From an uncultured Chloroflexota bacterium (GTDB taxonomy: Bacteria > Chloroflexota > Anaerolineae > Anaerolineales > Villigracilaceae), in NCBI GenBank assembly GCA_900696595.1, contig CAADGT010000175.1, positions 1 to 61,770 on the forward strand: a stretch of 61,770 nucleotides of DNA, given 5' to 3'. Position 1 is the first letter of the stretch; each line of letters begins with the position of its first letter. The notes below the pieces were generated by a model. That model saw nothing but the letters and a program-made list of their open reading frames with translations, searched no databases and had not been told where the DNA came from. This document shows, one piece after another, positions 34,703 to 44,767 of this stretch. The translations under genes were made by a program, and so were the position numbers.

Positions 34703-37180
34703 TCAGCGATCGGGCGATTTGTTCTTCTGCGGGATGATGTCCACGCGCGAGACTTTCAGCGCCTCGCGCAGTTCGCGGACGGCGGTTTCGATCATGGCTT
34801 GCGGGTCGTTGTTGCCGCGGATCTTTGTGGTGATTTCGGTTACAAGCCGTTCGCGTTCGGCGCGGCGGGTGGTTTCGTCGAACAGCCGCGCATTTTCGGC
34901 GATGACCGCCACCCGGTCCGCCACCGCGCGGATCATGTCCATTTGGTCGGCTTTGATATTTTCATCCTGAGGGATGGTCACAGCCAGTTCGCCGATCTCC
35001 AGCCCGCGCATGACGATCGGGACGGCGACCTGCTTGCGGTCGGAAGATTGCGCGGCGTGTCCGTCTTCGTCTTTGGAGGGTGGAATCGGTTCAACGCTTC
35101 CGGCAGTATACCGGTAACCGGTGATTTTGTAGGCATCTGCAAGGCGATTCCAATTTTCGCGGAAGCTCCGGCGCGAAGCAGCCTCGGCTTCCGAGAGCGA
35201 CCGTTCCATTTGCTCGTATAGTTTCGCGTTTTGGATCGCGATGCTGACCAGTTCCGCCAGGATGCCGAGGGTCTCGAGGTCTTCGTTCGAAAATGCGTCG
35301 GCTTCCGTGCTTTGAACGTCGAGCGCGCCGAGGACCTGCCCGGCTTCGACCAGGGGCAGCGTCATCTCCGACCGGGTATCGGGCAGGTCGGAGTGTTTGA
35401 AATACGCCGAGTCTTCGCCGACGTTCAGGGCGATGCGAGGTTTGTTCGCTCCGATGGCGTAGCCCACGATGCCCTGCGTTCCGATCTTAAGTTGGTGTCT
35501 GCGCGCCAACATGCGCCTTCCGCCTTCGCTGTTGGCGGCGGCCAGCACGGCATATTGGTTGAGGGCGTCGTTCAGGAATATGCCCACATGGTAAAACCCG
35601 AATTGCTCGCTGATCACCTGCGTAACCTGCGGCAACAGTTCCCGCAGGTTGGTTTGAACGCTGATCGCCCGGGCGACTCTGGCAATCGCTTCGTATTGTT
35701 TGCCGCGCTTTTCGCCGCGCCGGATTTCCGTCTCCAGGTCGGCAGTGCGTTCCTGCACCCTTTGTTCCAGCGAGGCGACCAGGGCTTTTACCGTGTCGGT
35801 CGTGCTGTTAAGGGCGACAGCCAGAGATTCCAATTCATCGCCCGAATGTACGTCCGCTTTTGCGTCGAAGTTTCCCTTCTTGATTTCCAGGGCGGTTTTG
35901 CTCAAGGTCTGGAGCGGGGAAGTCAACTGGGCGCTGACGGCAAAGGAGAATGCGCTTGCCGCGAAGAAGACAGCGGCGATCAGCAGGATGCTGAAATAGA
36001 TTGTGGAGCGCGTCTCGCGTGAAATTTGTTCCGCAACGATCTCCCTGCCCGGCGTCAACTCCTTCAACGGCGCGACGAATACCAGTTTGTAGCCCACCTG
36101 CGATATCTCGCTGAACGCGATCCGCTTCTCGTCTCCGTTGAGGGTGGTTGTGAAGGCGCCTGAATCTTCGCTGGAGATTTTCTCCATGAAATCGAGAAAT
36201 TCCTGCGTCGCCGATGGAAGCGCGGCAGGATCCATGATCTCGCTCAGCATGGCGCTTTCGTCGCCGATCCCGAAATCTTTGAACCCGTTATCGGGCAGCG
36301 CGATCAGGCGGTTGTTGTTGTCCACCAGGAAGGCGTAGCCGGTTTCCCCGACCGGCGTGTTTGCGACCAGGCTGATCACCCGGTTGATCTGCACATCCAT
36401 GGCGACGACGCCCTGGAAGCCCGCTTCGGGGACCACCACCGGGGCGCTGGTTGTGATGACGAGCCCGTTCTGCGCGGCGTCTTCATAGGGCGCCGCCCAG
36501 ACGACCGTGAGATCAATGTTGTTTTCCGGAATGGCTGAGACGTACCACCCGCGGCTCGTTACGTCGAAATCCGGCGGGACGATGTCCGCCAGGTTTATGT
36601 TCGGGAAGTACACGGTTTCCTTGAGTTCCCCCCCGAAGTAAATGGCGACGATATCCGGGTTCGCCTCCAAAATGGAGGGGAAGATAAGTTCGGCGTGTTT
36701 CAGGAGATTCAATTTTCGGACGAGAGGATCGCCAAGTTCTATCGCCGCCGGTATGAAAATGGCGGAGGGTTCGTTGTTTGGGTTGTCCCAACTTCCGTTC
36801 GGGAGGCGACCCAGCGTCGTTGTCGCGTCCCAATATGAATCGCCCTCGAGTTTGGGGTCTTCCAGGATGGTTTGGATCGAGTCGGCGGCGATGAGTGTGT
36901 TTCCGCGCATGTTTTCGAAAAACGCGTCGAGATTTTTCGCCTGTTCGCCGTTCTTTCTGAAGAAGTCTTCTTCGGCGCGCGCGCGCGCATTTTCCTCCAC
37001 GCGCAGGATCAGTTTGCGGTTGCCCTCCTGGATGCGCAGGGAGACGTAAGCGCCCATGATCAGGACGACTAGGATCGTGATCGCCATATTGCCTACGGTC
37101 AATTTTCCCCGCAGGTTCAGCCGCGCCAGCGGCGACTTTTCCGCCAGGTTTTGTAATGAAAATCGTCGGGACTGGTTCAT
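34703..37180 (-). CDS. receptor: dCache-HAMP-GAF-GAF, no output domain
   Basis: 825 residues. Membrane helix near 32-48, periplasmic dCache (about 55-385), second helix near 395-418, HAMP, then GAF1 (505-655), a divergent GAF2 opening with the Trp/GY motif (WNRLADAYKITGYRY), and the truncated-GAF stub at the C-terminus. The dCache contains R-x-W-Y (SRGWY) and a downstream Asp (VVAMDVQ), residues that mark amino-acid-binding dCache_1 sensors. There is no kinase, cyclase or methylation domain. ATG 37180 has GAGGG upstream. First receptor upstream of the ParA gene. Confidence 0.88.
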   Translation of the reverse strand: MNQSRRFSLQNLAEKSPLARLNLRGKLTVGNMAITILVVLIMGAYVSLRIQEGNRKLILRVEENARARAEEDFFRKNGEQAKNLDAFFENMRGNTLIAADSIQTILEDPKLEGDSYWDATTTLGRLPNGSWDNPNNEPSAIFIPAAIELGDPLVRKLNLLKHAELIFPSILEANPDIVAIYFGGELKETVYFPNINLADIVPPDFDVTSRGWYVSAIPENNIDLTVVWAAPYEDAAQNGLVITTSAPVVVPEAGFQGVVAMDVQINRVISLVANTPVGETGYAFLVDNNNRLIALPDNGFKDFGIGDESAMLSEIMDPAALPSATQEFLDFMEKISSEDSGAFTTTLNGDEKRIAFSEISQVGYKLVFVAPLKELTPGREIVAEQISRETRSTIYFSILLIAAVFFAASAFSFAVSAQLTSPLQTLSKTALEIKKGNFDAKADVHSGDELESLAVALNSTTDTVKALVASLEQRVQERTADLETEIRRGEKRGKQYEAIARVARAISVQTNLRELLPQVTQVISEQFGFYHVGIFLNDALNQYAVLAAANSEGGRRMLARRHQLKIGTQGIVGYAIGANKPRIALNVGEDSAYFKHSDLPDTRSEMTLPLVEAGQVLGALDVQSTEADAFSNEDLETLGILAELVSIAIQNAKLYEQMERSLSEAEAASRRSFRENWNRLADAYKITGYRYTAGSVEPIPPSKDEDGHAAQSSDRKQVAVPIVMRGLEIGELAVTIPQDENIKADQMDMIRAVADRVAVIAENARLFDETTRRAERERLVTEITTKIRGNNDPQAMIETAVRELREALKVSRVDIIPQKNKSPDR

Positions 37181-37190
37181 GATTCGGCCC

Positions 37191-40046
37191 TCATCCGTTG
37201 CCGTTGTTTCCGCTTTCATCCTTGAGTTTGATGGTCACTTCCGAACCGGGGATGGTGCGTCCCAATTCCTCCACGGCGGTCAATAAGACGTTATTCAGGT
37301 TGATGGACGAGCCAATTTTGCCGGTGATTTCGGCGATGGTCTGTTCCTTGACCGCCTGGCGTTGGAATTCCTGGAGCAGGCGCGCATTTTCGAGGGCGAG
37401 CGAGAGGCGATCTGAAATGGCTTCGGCAAGGTTGATTTCATCCGCCGTCCATGGGCGTTCGCGGGAGGGCGATTTGATGCGCAACACTCCAATGATCTGG
37501 TCGCGCAATTTGATTGGCACGACCATGGTCGGGTCGTCGGTTTTGCCGTCGGCATGGAAGACCAGCGCGCTGCCCCGGTTCATCGCCTGGCTGATTTCGT
37601 CGCTGACGACGGGCTTGGTCAGCCGCCTGCCGCCGCTCATGGATTGCCGGTATCCGATCATATCTTCGTCTTCGATCAGGCTCTTCCAACCTTCGTGAAG
37701 CGTGCGTTGATACGTCAGGCGCGCTTCGATGAGCGCCTGACGGGTCTGCTCGAGCAACCTTGTATTTTCGATGGCGATTGCGATCTGATCTGCCAGGATG
37801 CCGAGCATGTTCGTGTCGTCCTCGGTGAATGCGCCGGGCTTTTCGCTTTGCACGTCCAGCACGCCGATGATCGCATCGCGAACCTTTAGCGGCACAGCCG
37901 CTTCGGAGCGGGTGTCGGGCAGGTCCGGGTTGTCGAAGAAGACCGCATCCTGTCCCACGTCGAAGGCGATGCGCGCAAGCCCGGTTTTTCCCACCGCTCC
38001 GACGATTCCGCTTTCCCCGACCTTGAGCCGGTGACCGCGCTTGAGCATGTTCTGTCCGCCGGCGCTGTTTGCCGCAAGCAGGACGGCGTATTGCCCTGTA
38101 TCGTCGAGGAGGAAGATGCCGGTGTGGTAAAAGCCGAAGCGTTCGCTCACCAGGCGGGCGATAAGCGGCAGGAGGATGTTCAATTCCTGTTCGCTGTTGA
38201 TCAATTTCGAAATTTCGCCGATGGCGATGTATTGCGCGGCGCGATGTTCCGTCTGACGGCGCGAAACTTCAAGGTCGTATGTGCGCTCTTCGATGCGCTG
38301 TTCGAGGTTGGAAAGCGTGTCGCGCAGTTGCGCGGTCGTACGGTTGAAGGATTTTGCCAGTTCGCCGACCTCATCGGGGGATTCAACGCGCGCAACGGCG
38401 TTCAAATTTCCGGTTGAAATTTCTTCGGCGGTCTCGGTAAGACTCAGGATCGGTCTCGTAATGAACCGGGTGATGCCCACTGCCGCCAGACTGGCGAGGA
38501 CCAGGGCCGCCAGACCGACCAATTGAGCCGCGCGGGATGTATCCTCCACCGCCTGAAGCGCCTCGCTTCGATCCTGTAATGTGACCACATGCCAGTTTAA
38601 TAATTCGAATGCTTCAGAGATTTCAGGGTTTTCCACGCCCGACCCGGTAAAGTCTGTAATGCCCACCATGACCGGGCTGCCGTCGTGAACTGTGTCGAGG
38701 AAAGTCGCATGTGGTTGCCCGGCGAGGGTGGATGCGAAGTCGGCAGGCGATGTTTCTGTTTCGAGCATGGGTTGACCGTCTTCCACGTGAAGTTCAAGTT
38801 CCAAATTCCCCGGCATGTAAATCTCTGTGCGTCCCGTTTCGCCGGGCTTTCCCAATTCTAGGGAGGGTATGAAGACGCTCAGGTCGAGAGTCGAGCGGAT
38901 GATCCCCAGCATCGCGCCGCTATGGTTGTCGAAGATCGGCAAGGCGACTTGAATCGAAAAAGAGCCGCTGCTTTCGTCAAACGCCGGCTGGCTGAGATAG
39001 ACGGCGCCCTCTCCATTCGAATAGGCGACCTGCCACCATTCCTCGTCCGCCTGATAGTAGTCCGTTGTGCGATTCGTTGCGGCGACGTTGGCGCCGTACA
39101 CGTCGGCGATGAATATTTCGACATGGGCGGGGAATTCTTCGCGGAGCGCGCGCAGTTGATCGGCAAGGGCGCCCGTCGTCGCCTTTCGCACAAGGGGATC
39201 GTCGTCGTTCTTCGCCGCATCCGCGGCGCGCCATTGTTCGTCCAATTTTAGCAATTCGACGATATTCGATTGGGCTTCGCGCCGGACGAGCGCGGATTGC
39301 AGCGATTCGCTCAGGGCGGCAGCCTGAATGACGCTGATCTGCGTGACCAACTCCCTGCCGATGGCGGTGGCGGTGAGTTCCGACACGCCGGTCAGTTGTT
39401 GCTCGACCTTGAGTTTGAGTTGATTCGATACAAGGCTGCTGATTGTGACCGCGGTGACGCTCACTGAAAAGACGCTGAGAAGCACGAAGACGATTATGAA
39501 TTTCGTCCGCAACCCGAATTGACGGAAGCGGTAAAGGGTTATGCCGACATACACGAGCGCCAGCAGGACGATGACGACGATCGAAGAGGGTGTGACGGGG
39601 TTGCGAACGGCGCCGGTCGTGAACAGTTCGATCAAAATGATCGCGATCGCAAACCCGAAGGCGGCGGTTATGACGCGCCCGGCGGCTTTTTCGGGCAGCG
39701 CGCTGTTGGCAATGCCGGTGGCGACCAGGATCATTCCAATGGCGGTCTGCCAGCCGATGTTGTCAGCCGCCATTGGGTAGATGAGGACGGTGACCCCGAT
39801 TGCCGCCAAAAGGAGGTAAACGCCGAGGTCGCTCCTGCCGCGCCGCGCAAAATAATACCCGGCTGCCGCCGCCAATGCGACAAACGGCATCATAAAATTG
39901 TCTATCGGCGTTTTGTCGCTGGCAGGCACAAACAACAAGGTGACCGCTGAAATGACCGTCATAATGACGAGCGTCACCAGGGTAATTGTCCGCGCCGAGC
40001 GCTGTCGGGCTTCGCCGCCTGTCTCCATTTTTCTATCCTGCGTCAT
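37191..40046 (-). CDS. receptor: six-TM module + Cache + HAMP + GAF-GAF, no output domain
   Basis: 951 residues. Six helices (17-175), a further helix (183-205), extracytoplasmic Cache-like domain (about 210-505), helix (508-526), HAMP (530-580), coiled coil, GAF1 (612-760), divergent GAF2 (765-880) with GWKSLIEDEDMIGYRQ, and the stub (885-935). It joins the two input types that occur separately in its paralogues. The Cache lacks the R-x-W-Y signature (it has DEEWWQ), so its ligand should differ. Ribosome site GGAG before ATG 40046. Confidence 0.88.
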   Translation of the reverse strand: MTQDRKMETGGEARQRSARTITLVTLVIMTVISAVTLLFVPASDKTPIDNFMMPFVALAAAAGYYFARRGRSDLGVYLLLAAIGVTVLIYPMAADNIGWQTAIGMILVATGIANSALPEKAAGRVITAAFGFAIAIILIELFTTGAVRNPVTPSSIVVIVLLALVYVGITLYRFRQFGLRTKFIIVFVLLSVFSVSVTAVTISSLVSNQLKLKVEQQLTGVSELTATAIGRELVTQISVIQAAALSESLQSALVRREAQSNIVELLKLDEQWRAADAAKNDDDPLVRKATTGALADQLRALREEFPAHVEIFIADVYGANVAATNRTTDYYQADEEWWQVAYSNGEGAVYLSQPAFDESSGSFSIQVALPIFDNHSGAMLGIIRSTLDLSVFIPSLELGKPGETGRTEIYMPGNLELELHVEDGQPMLETETSPADFASTLAGQPHATFLDTVHDGSPVMVGITDFTGSGVENPEISEAFELLNWHVVTLQDRSEALQAVEDTSRAAQLVGLAALVLASLAAVGITRFITRPILSLTETAEEISTGNLNAVARVESPDEVGELAKSFNRTTAQLRDTLSNLEQRIEERTYDLEVSRRQTEHRAAQYIAIGEISKLINSEQELNILLPLIARLVSERFGFYHTGIFLLDDTGQYAVLLAANSAGGQNMLKRGHRLKVGESGIVGAVGKTGLARIAFDVGQDAVFFDNPDLPDTRSEAAVPLKVRDAIIGVLDVQSEKPGAFTEDDTNMLGILADQIAIAIENTRLLEQTRQALIEARLTYQRTLHEGWKSLIEDEDMIGYRQSMSGGRRLTKPVVSDEISQAMNRGSALVFHADGKTDDPTMVVPIKLRDQIIGVLRIKSPSRERPWTADEINLAEAISDRLSLALENARLLQEFQRQAVKEQTIAEITGKIGSSINLNNVLLTAVEELGRTIPGSEVTIKLKDESGNNGNG

Positions 40047-40064
40047 TTCAACTCCGGGTTTCGT

Positions 40065-41804
40065 CTACAGGTTTTCCTTAATGCTGAGCTCCAACGCCGC
40101 CGGTTCGATTTGGACAATCACATCAGACCCGCCCAGCGCGGCGCTTAATTCGCGGGCGGCGGTTTGCATGATGATTTCGAACCGGGTGGAGGAATTGACT
40201 TTGCCTGCGATGTCTGTCGTCACCCGTTCGAGGTCGGCGCGGTGTTGAGTGGCTTCAAGCAGGGTCGCGGTCTCGATGGCAAGCGAGAGGCGTTCAGCCA
40301 CTGCCTCGGCAATCTCCGTGTCGTCTTCTGTCAGGAGGTTTTGTCTGCGGGCGCTGAGCTGTATCACGCCGATCACCTGTCCGCGCAGGCGCACGGGAAC
40401 GGCGATGCGCGAACGGTTGCCGGGCCCCACCCCGCGCGCAGACCTCGCCATGGACACGCTTTCCCTGACCTGATCGTTTTCAATGGGGATTTGCAGGGGC
40501 TGGATGCCCGCGTCTGTCAGCGAAAAACCGTAACCAAGTTTTTGGGGGCGGAGGATTTGCCAGGCCTCCTGGGCGATGCGTCCCACGGCGCTTTGCGCTT
40601 CCGCCAGCGTCTTTTGCGCCTCTTCGATGACGCGGGCGTTGTTGATTGCCACCGCAACCTGGTCGGCAAGCGTGGATAACACGTCGGCGTCGTCGGACCC
40701 AAACGCGTTCGGTTCGACGCTTTGCACATCCAGCGCTCCAATGATCTGCCCTGCATAGCGGAGGGGAAGGGCGATCTCGGAACGGGTGTCGGGAAGATCG
40801 GGGTTGTCGAAATAGACCGAATCCGCTCCGACGTCGAGAGCGATGCGCGGCTTTCCTGTGGCGGCGACAAAACCCACAATGCCGGTTTGTCCGACTGGAA
40901 GGGAGTGCCTGCGGGCAAGCATCCTTTGACCGCCTTCGCTGTTCGCGGCGCGCAACACTGCAACGTCGCGCTGTTCATTCAGCAGGAAAATTCCCGCGTG
41001 ATAAACGTTGAACTGTTCGCTGATTACGCGCGTGACGAGCGGCAGGAGTTCGTCGAGGTATTGCGCGCTGGAGGCGGCGCTCATCACCTGCGCCACCGCG
41101 CTGAATTGGCGGGCGCGCTTTTCATTCACCCGGTTCGCCGCTTCCAGTTCGGCTGTTCGGCTGCTAACCCTTTCCTCGAGGCTGGCGCGCAGGGCAAGGA
41201 GTTCGGCGTTTTCCAGCCTTTGAGCCTGTTCGCTTTGACGCGCCCGTTCCGCGCTTTCATTGAGGCGCGCGATCAATAACTGTGTGATGCCGGCGGTGGC
41301 AAGGATCAAAATGACCGCGCTGATGGCGCTGTCAACGCCGATGGGGGCGGGGACATTGCCCGTCTGCAAATCCTTCAGGGCGATGTAAATCGTCGCGGCG
41401 AGCATGAGCGGCAACGCGACCGTCAAAGACCGCCTGCCGAGCAGAATCGCGGAAATGATCAGGATGGCAGGCATTGCCAGCATGGATGTATTGCGAAGCC
41501 CATTGGTTTCCAGCGAGATGATCAAGACGACCATGATCAACCCGGCGGGAACGATGACCTTTGTCGGGAGGATTTCCCCGCGCAGGATAAACGCCAGCGA
41601 GATCAGTTCCAGGAGCAGGCTGACAGCCAGGGTGTAGAACGCGCGCAGATTCCGCGAGCCCTCTTCGCCGGTGATTCCTGCAAACAAGGGAAGGATGGCA
41701 AGGGTTGCGATCATGACAACGATCAGAATATTCCGCGCCAGACGGATGAACGACGGGTCGCGGTCAAATTCGCCTGCCAGAAACTTCTTCAACCTATCGA
41801 ACAT
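40065..41804 (-). CDS. receptor: six-TM module + GAF-GAF, no output domain
   Basis: 579 residues. Six predicted helices (about 20-190), a coiled coil with the EERVSSRTAELEAANR pattern, GAF1 (225-375), divergent GAF2 (385-525) and the C-terminal stub ending near 570. No Cache, HAMP or catalytic domain. GAF1 carries the near-invariant GIFLLNEQ...AANSEGGQRMLARRHSL and YFDNPDLPDTRSEIALPL segments of this set. ATG 41804 (GGGAG upstream) overlaps the preceding gene by 11 bp. Confidence 0.87.
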   Translation of the reverse strand: MFDRLKKFLAGEFDRDPSFIRLARNILIVVMIATLAILPLFAGITGEEGSRNLRAFYTLAVSLLLELISLAFILRGEILPTKVIVPAGLIMVVLIISLETNGLRNTSMLAMPAILIISAILLGRRSLTVALPLMLAATIYIALKDLQTGNVPAPIGVDSAISAVILILATAGITQLLIARLNESAERARQSEQAQRLENAELLALRASLEERVSSRTAELEAANRVNEKRARQFSAVAQVMSAASSAQYLDELLPLVTRVISEQFNVYHAGIFLLNEQRDVAVLRAANSEGGQRMLARRHSLPVGQTGIVGFVAATGKPRIALDVGADSVYFDNPDLPDTRSEIALPLRYAGQIIGALDVQSVEPNAFGSDDADVLSTLADQVAVAINNARVIEEAQKTLAEAQSAVGRIAQEAWQILRPQKLGYGFSLTDAGIQPLQIPIENDQVRESVSMARSARGVGPGNRSRIAVPVRLRGQVIGVIQLSARRQNLLTEDDTEIAEAVAERLSLAIETATLLEATQHRADLERVTTDIAGKVNSSTRFEIIMQTAARELSAALGGSDVIVQIEPAALELSIKENL

Positions 41805-44748
41805 GGCTGCTCCCGTCGGATCGGGTGGAATGGCCCGTGTTGAATTGAATGGCGACATCGGTGTCGGGCAGCGCGCCGCCGAGCTCCTCGACGGTGGTGC
41901 GGATGATGTTTTCGATGTTGACCAGACCGCCGATTTTGGAGGAAATCTGCCCGATGGCGCGTTCCTTTGCGGCGCGTTTCTGGGCGTCTTCGAGCAGACG
42001 CGCGGTTTCGATGGCGAGAGCGGCGCGTTCTGCGGTCGCCTGCGCCATGGCGATTTCGTTATCGTCCCATTGACGCTCCGGGTCGGCTGCGCTTAATTTG
42101 AGCGCGCCGATCTGGTTTCCGCGCAGGAGGATCGGAATGGAGAGTTGATTTTTGTGAATCGGGATGCCGGGACCGACTTGATGCGAGTTGACGCCGTCGA
42201 AGTGATATCCGGGGGTCGTCTGGCGTTTAACGAAACGATGCCATTGTTGTTCGCTTAATTGCGCGGCGGCGCGTTCCGCCTGTTCGCGCGCCTGCTGGCT
42301 TTCCTGAAAAGAGTGGGCGTTTTGGATCGCTACGCTGACCTGGTCGGCGAGAACGGACAGGATGTTGACATCCTCCTCGCTGAAGGCGTTGGCGACTTTG
42401 CTTTGCACGTCGAGCGCGCCGATGATCGCCGGTCCGCCGCGCAGGGGAAGCGCGATCTCGGAATGCGTCTCCGGCAGGTCGGGATTGTCGAAATACACCG
42501 CATCCTTTCCGACGTCGAGGGCGACTCGCGGATTTCCGGTCTCGGTCACGAACCCGACGATGCCTGTTTCGCCGATTCGCAGGCGATGACCGCGGGCGAG
42601 CATGGTCTTCCCGCCTTCGCTGTTCGCCGCGACAAGCACGGCGAATTCCCGGTGAACATCCACAAGAAAAATGCCGACATGGTAATAGCCCAACTGGCTC
42701 GAGATCGTCTCAGTGATCTGGGGGAGCAGCTGTTCCACGTTTTGGGAGGCGCTGATGACGCGCGAGATGCGCGCAATCGCTTCGAATAGCGAAGCGCGAT
42801 GGGCGTTGCTTTGATTTGCTTCGCTAAGTTCGTGGGTGCGTTCGGCGATCCGGTCTTCCAGCCCTTGCAGGGTGTCGGAGAGCCGGTCTGCCATCAGGTT
42901 GAACGAGTCCGCCAGCGCGCCGGTCTCGTCGCCTGAGATGACTTGCGCGCGCGCGCTGAGATCGCCCCCGGCGATGCGATTCGCCGCCTGGATGAGACCT
43001 CTCACAGGCGCGGAGATCAGCCGTCCCAGCGCGATGCTGACAACCAGCGCCCCGAGGAAGGTGCTAACCATGATCAGCAACGCAGTCTGGGTCGCCGCGC
43101 GAACTTGGTTTCTTGTTTCCTGTTGCGTGGCTGGGATGGCTGTTTGCATTTCGGCTGTCGGCACAACCAAGCCGAGGCTGTAGCCGTTGGCGGGGATTGG
43201 CGAGAAGGCGATGTAGGTGTCTACGCCGTTCACCTTCACGATTCCCAACCCGCTTCCGCCGGCGACCATTCTGTTGGTGAAATTGATTAGATCGCGCGAG
43301 CCTTGCCCCAGGATGGTGTACTTGTAGAATTCGTCCGCAACGATCAGCGACGGGTCTATGCCAAACATTTCATATCCGGCGGGAGGCATATGGATCAGCC
43401 GCCCGGCATCGTCCACCATGAATGCGAACCCGCTCTGCCCAATTTTGATGTTGGCAAGTTGTTCGGTGATCGCGGAAAGTTGAACGTCCGCCGCCACAAC
43501 CCCGGCGAATGTGTCGCCGTAATAGATGGGGGATGCGACTGTGACGACCAGTCCGCCTCCCGCCGCATCCACGTAGGGGATCGTCCAGCGGGTGAGGCGG
43601 TCCGGGTTGAATAAGGGCGAGGTAATCTTGTAATATGGGCGCTGAGTCGCGTCGAAATCGGGGGGCAGGAGCGAAGCCAGTTGGATGTTCGGGTAATAGC
43701 GGATGATTCCGTTCGGGTTGATGGAATAAATGGCGAGAATGCTCGAGTTGTCCTCGATATTGTGGGGGGCGATGAAGTCGAGGTAAGCCGAGGCGTTCAA
43801 ATCCAGCAGGGCGGCTTCGTCCACGGGCGCGCCGACGGGGATGAACACCGACGAAACGTCTCCGGCGGGGTTTCCGAAGTGACCGCCTTCCAGTTGAATC
43901 AATTTCTCCGAGGCGTTCCAGTAATTGCCCTGACCGAGGCTGCCTTGTTGCTCGTGGAGTTTTGCCCGGTATTCCGCAAGATCGGTTGCATTATGCGCGA
44001 AAGCCGCAAAGAAGTCATTGGTAAGCTTCGCCTCGCGCTCCACTGTGTTCGTCAGTTGCGCCTCTGCGAGACGCCGCACATTGGACTCCAGCCGCGCGGC
44101 GAGCAGGCTTGTGATCCGGTTGGCGACGGTCAGGGCAAAGAAGGCAATTACAGCGACCGCCACGCCGCCAGTGACGAGGACGCCCAAAGTGATCTTCGCC
44201 TGAAGGCTGAACCGGCGATATTCGCGGATGAAGATGACAGCAAGAGGAGCCGCCATGAAGGCGACAATATATGGGATGTAGCGTTCCAGTTCGGGGACGC
44301 GCAGGCGATCCGCGCCGAGGAAAAACTCAAGGGTGGATACCGCCACGGCGGACACCACTGCCAGGATCGCCCCCGCATTCGTGTATTTTGCAGACATGCC
44401 AAGCGCGACGATCGAGAAGACGACCAATAATATGGCGGAAACAATAATCAGCCCCAGCCCCTGAACGATGAACTGCACGGCGACCACATTGACGAGAAAT
44501 ACCGTCAAGACCAGCATCATCGCAAGGTCGCGCCTTCCCCGCCTCAAAAGTGAAAGTGGGAGCAGGTCGAAGACCATGGATGCGGCGAGCAAGCCTGCGG
44601 GAACGAACAATATCGTCAGGCGGTTGGCGATTCCAAGAACGAGGAAAAGCGCCCCGGTCAGCGCGGCGGAGGCGAGTAACACAATGGCGATGATCTGCGC
44701 GTTGCGCGTCAGACGGGAATCCACGGATGATTGAACTGAATTCTGCAT
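41794..44748 (-). CDS. receptor: six-TM module + dCache + HAMP + GAF-GAF, no output domain
   Basis: 984 residues. Six helices (16-175), helix (186-208), dCache (215-545) with R-x-Y-Y (TQRPYY), a PYVDAAGGG loop and Asp in VVAADVQ, helix (555-577), HAMP (578-632), GAF1 (665-812), divergent GAF2 (815-920) with EQQWHRFV...GYHFDG, and the stub (925-970). The Trp-to-Tyr change in the amino-acid signature may alter ligand preference. Overlaps the next gene by 11 bp. Confidence 0.88.
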   Translation of the reverse strand: MQNSVQSSVDSRLTRNAQIIAIVLLASAALTGALFLVLGIANRLTILFVPAGLLAASMVFDLLPLSLLRRGRRDLAMMLVLTVFLVNVVAVQFIVQGLGLIIVSAILLVVFSIVALGMSAKYTNAGAILAVVSAVAVSTLEFFLGADRLRVPELERYIPYIVAFMAAPLAVIFIREYRRFSLQAKITLGVLVTGGVAVAVIAFFALTVANRITSLLAARLESNVRRLAEAQLTNTVEREAKLTNDFFAAFAHNATDLAEYRAKLHEQQGSLGQGNYWNASEKLIQLEGGHFGNPAGDVSSVFIPVGAPVDEAALLDLNASAYLDFIAPHNIEDNSSILAIYSINPNGIIRYYPNIQLASLLPPDFDATQRPYYKITSPLFNPDRLTRWTIPYVDAAGGGLVVTVASPIYYGDTFAGVVAADVQLSAITEQLANIKIGQSGFAFMVDDAGRLIHMPPAGYEMFGIDPSLIVADEFYKYTILGQGSRDLINFTNRMVAGGSGLGIVKVNGVDTYIAFSPIPANGYSLGLVVPTAEMQTAIPATQQETRNQVRAATQTALLIMVSTFLGALVVSIALGRLISAPVRGLIQAANRIAGGDLSARAQVISGDETGALADSFNLMADRLSDTLQGLEDRIAERTHELSEANQSNAHRASLFEAIARISRVISASQNVEQLLPQITETISSQLGYYHVGIFLVDVHREFAVLVAANSEGGKTMLARGHRLRIGETGIVGFVTETGNPRVALDVGKDAVYFDNPDLPETHSEIALPLRGGPAIIGALDVQSKVANAFSEEDVNILSVLADQVSVAIQNAHSFQESQQAREQAERAAAQLSEQQWHRFVKRQTTPGYHFDGVNSHQVGPGIPIHKNQLSIPILLRGNQIGALKLSAADPERQWDDNEIAMAQATAERAALAIETARLLEDAQKRAAKERAIGQISSKIGGLVNIENIIRTTVEELGGALPDTDVAIQFNTGHSTRSDGSSHVR

Positions 44749-44767
44749 ACCAAAATGCCCGGCGGTA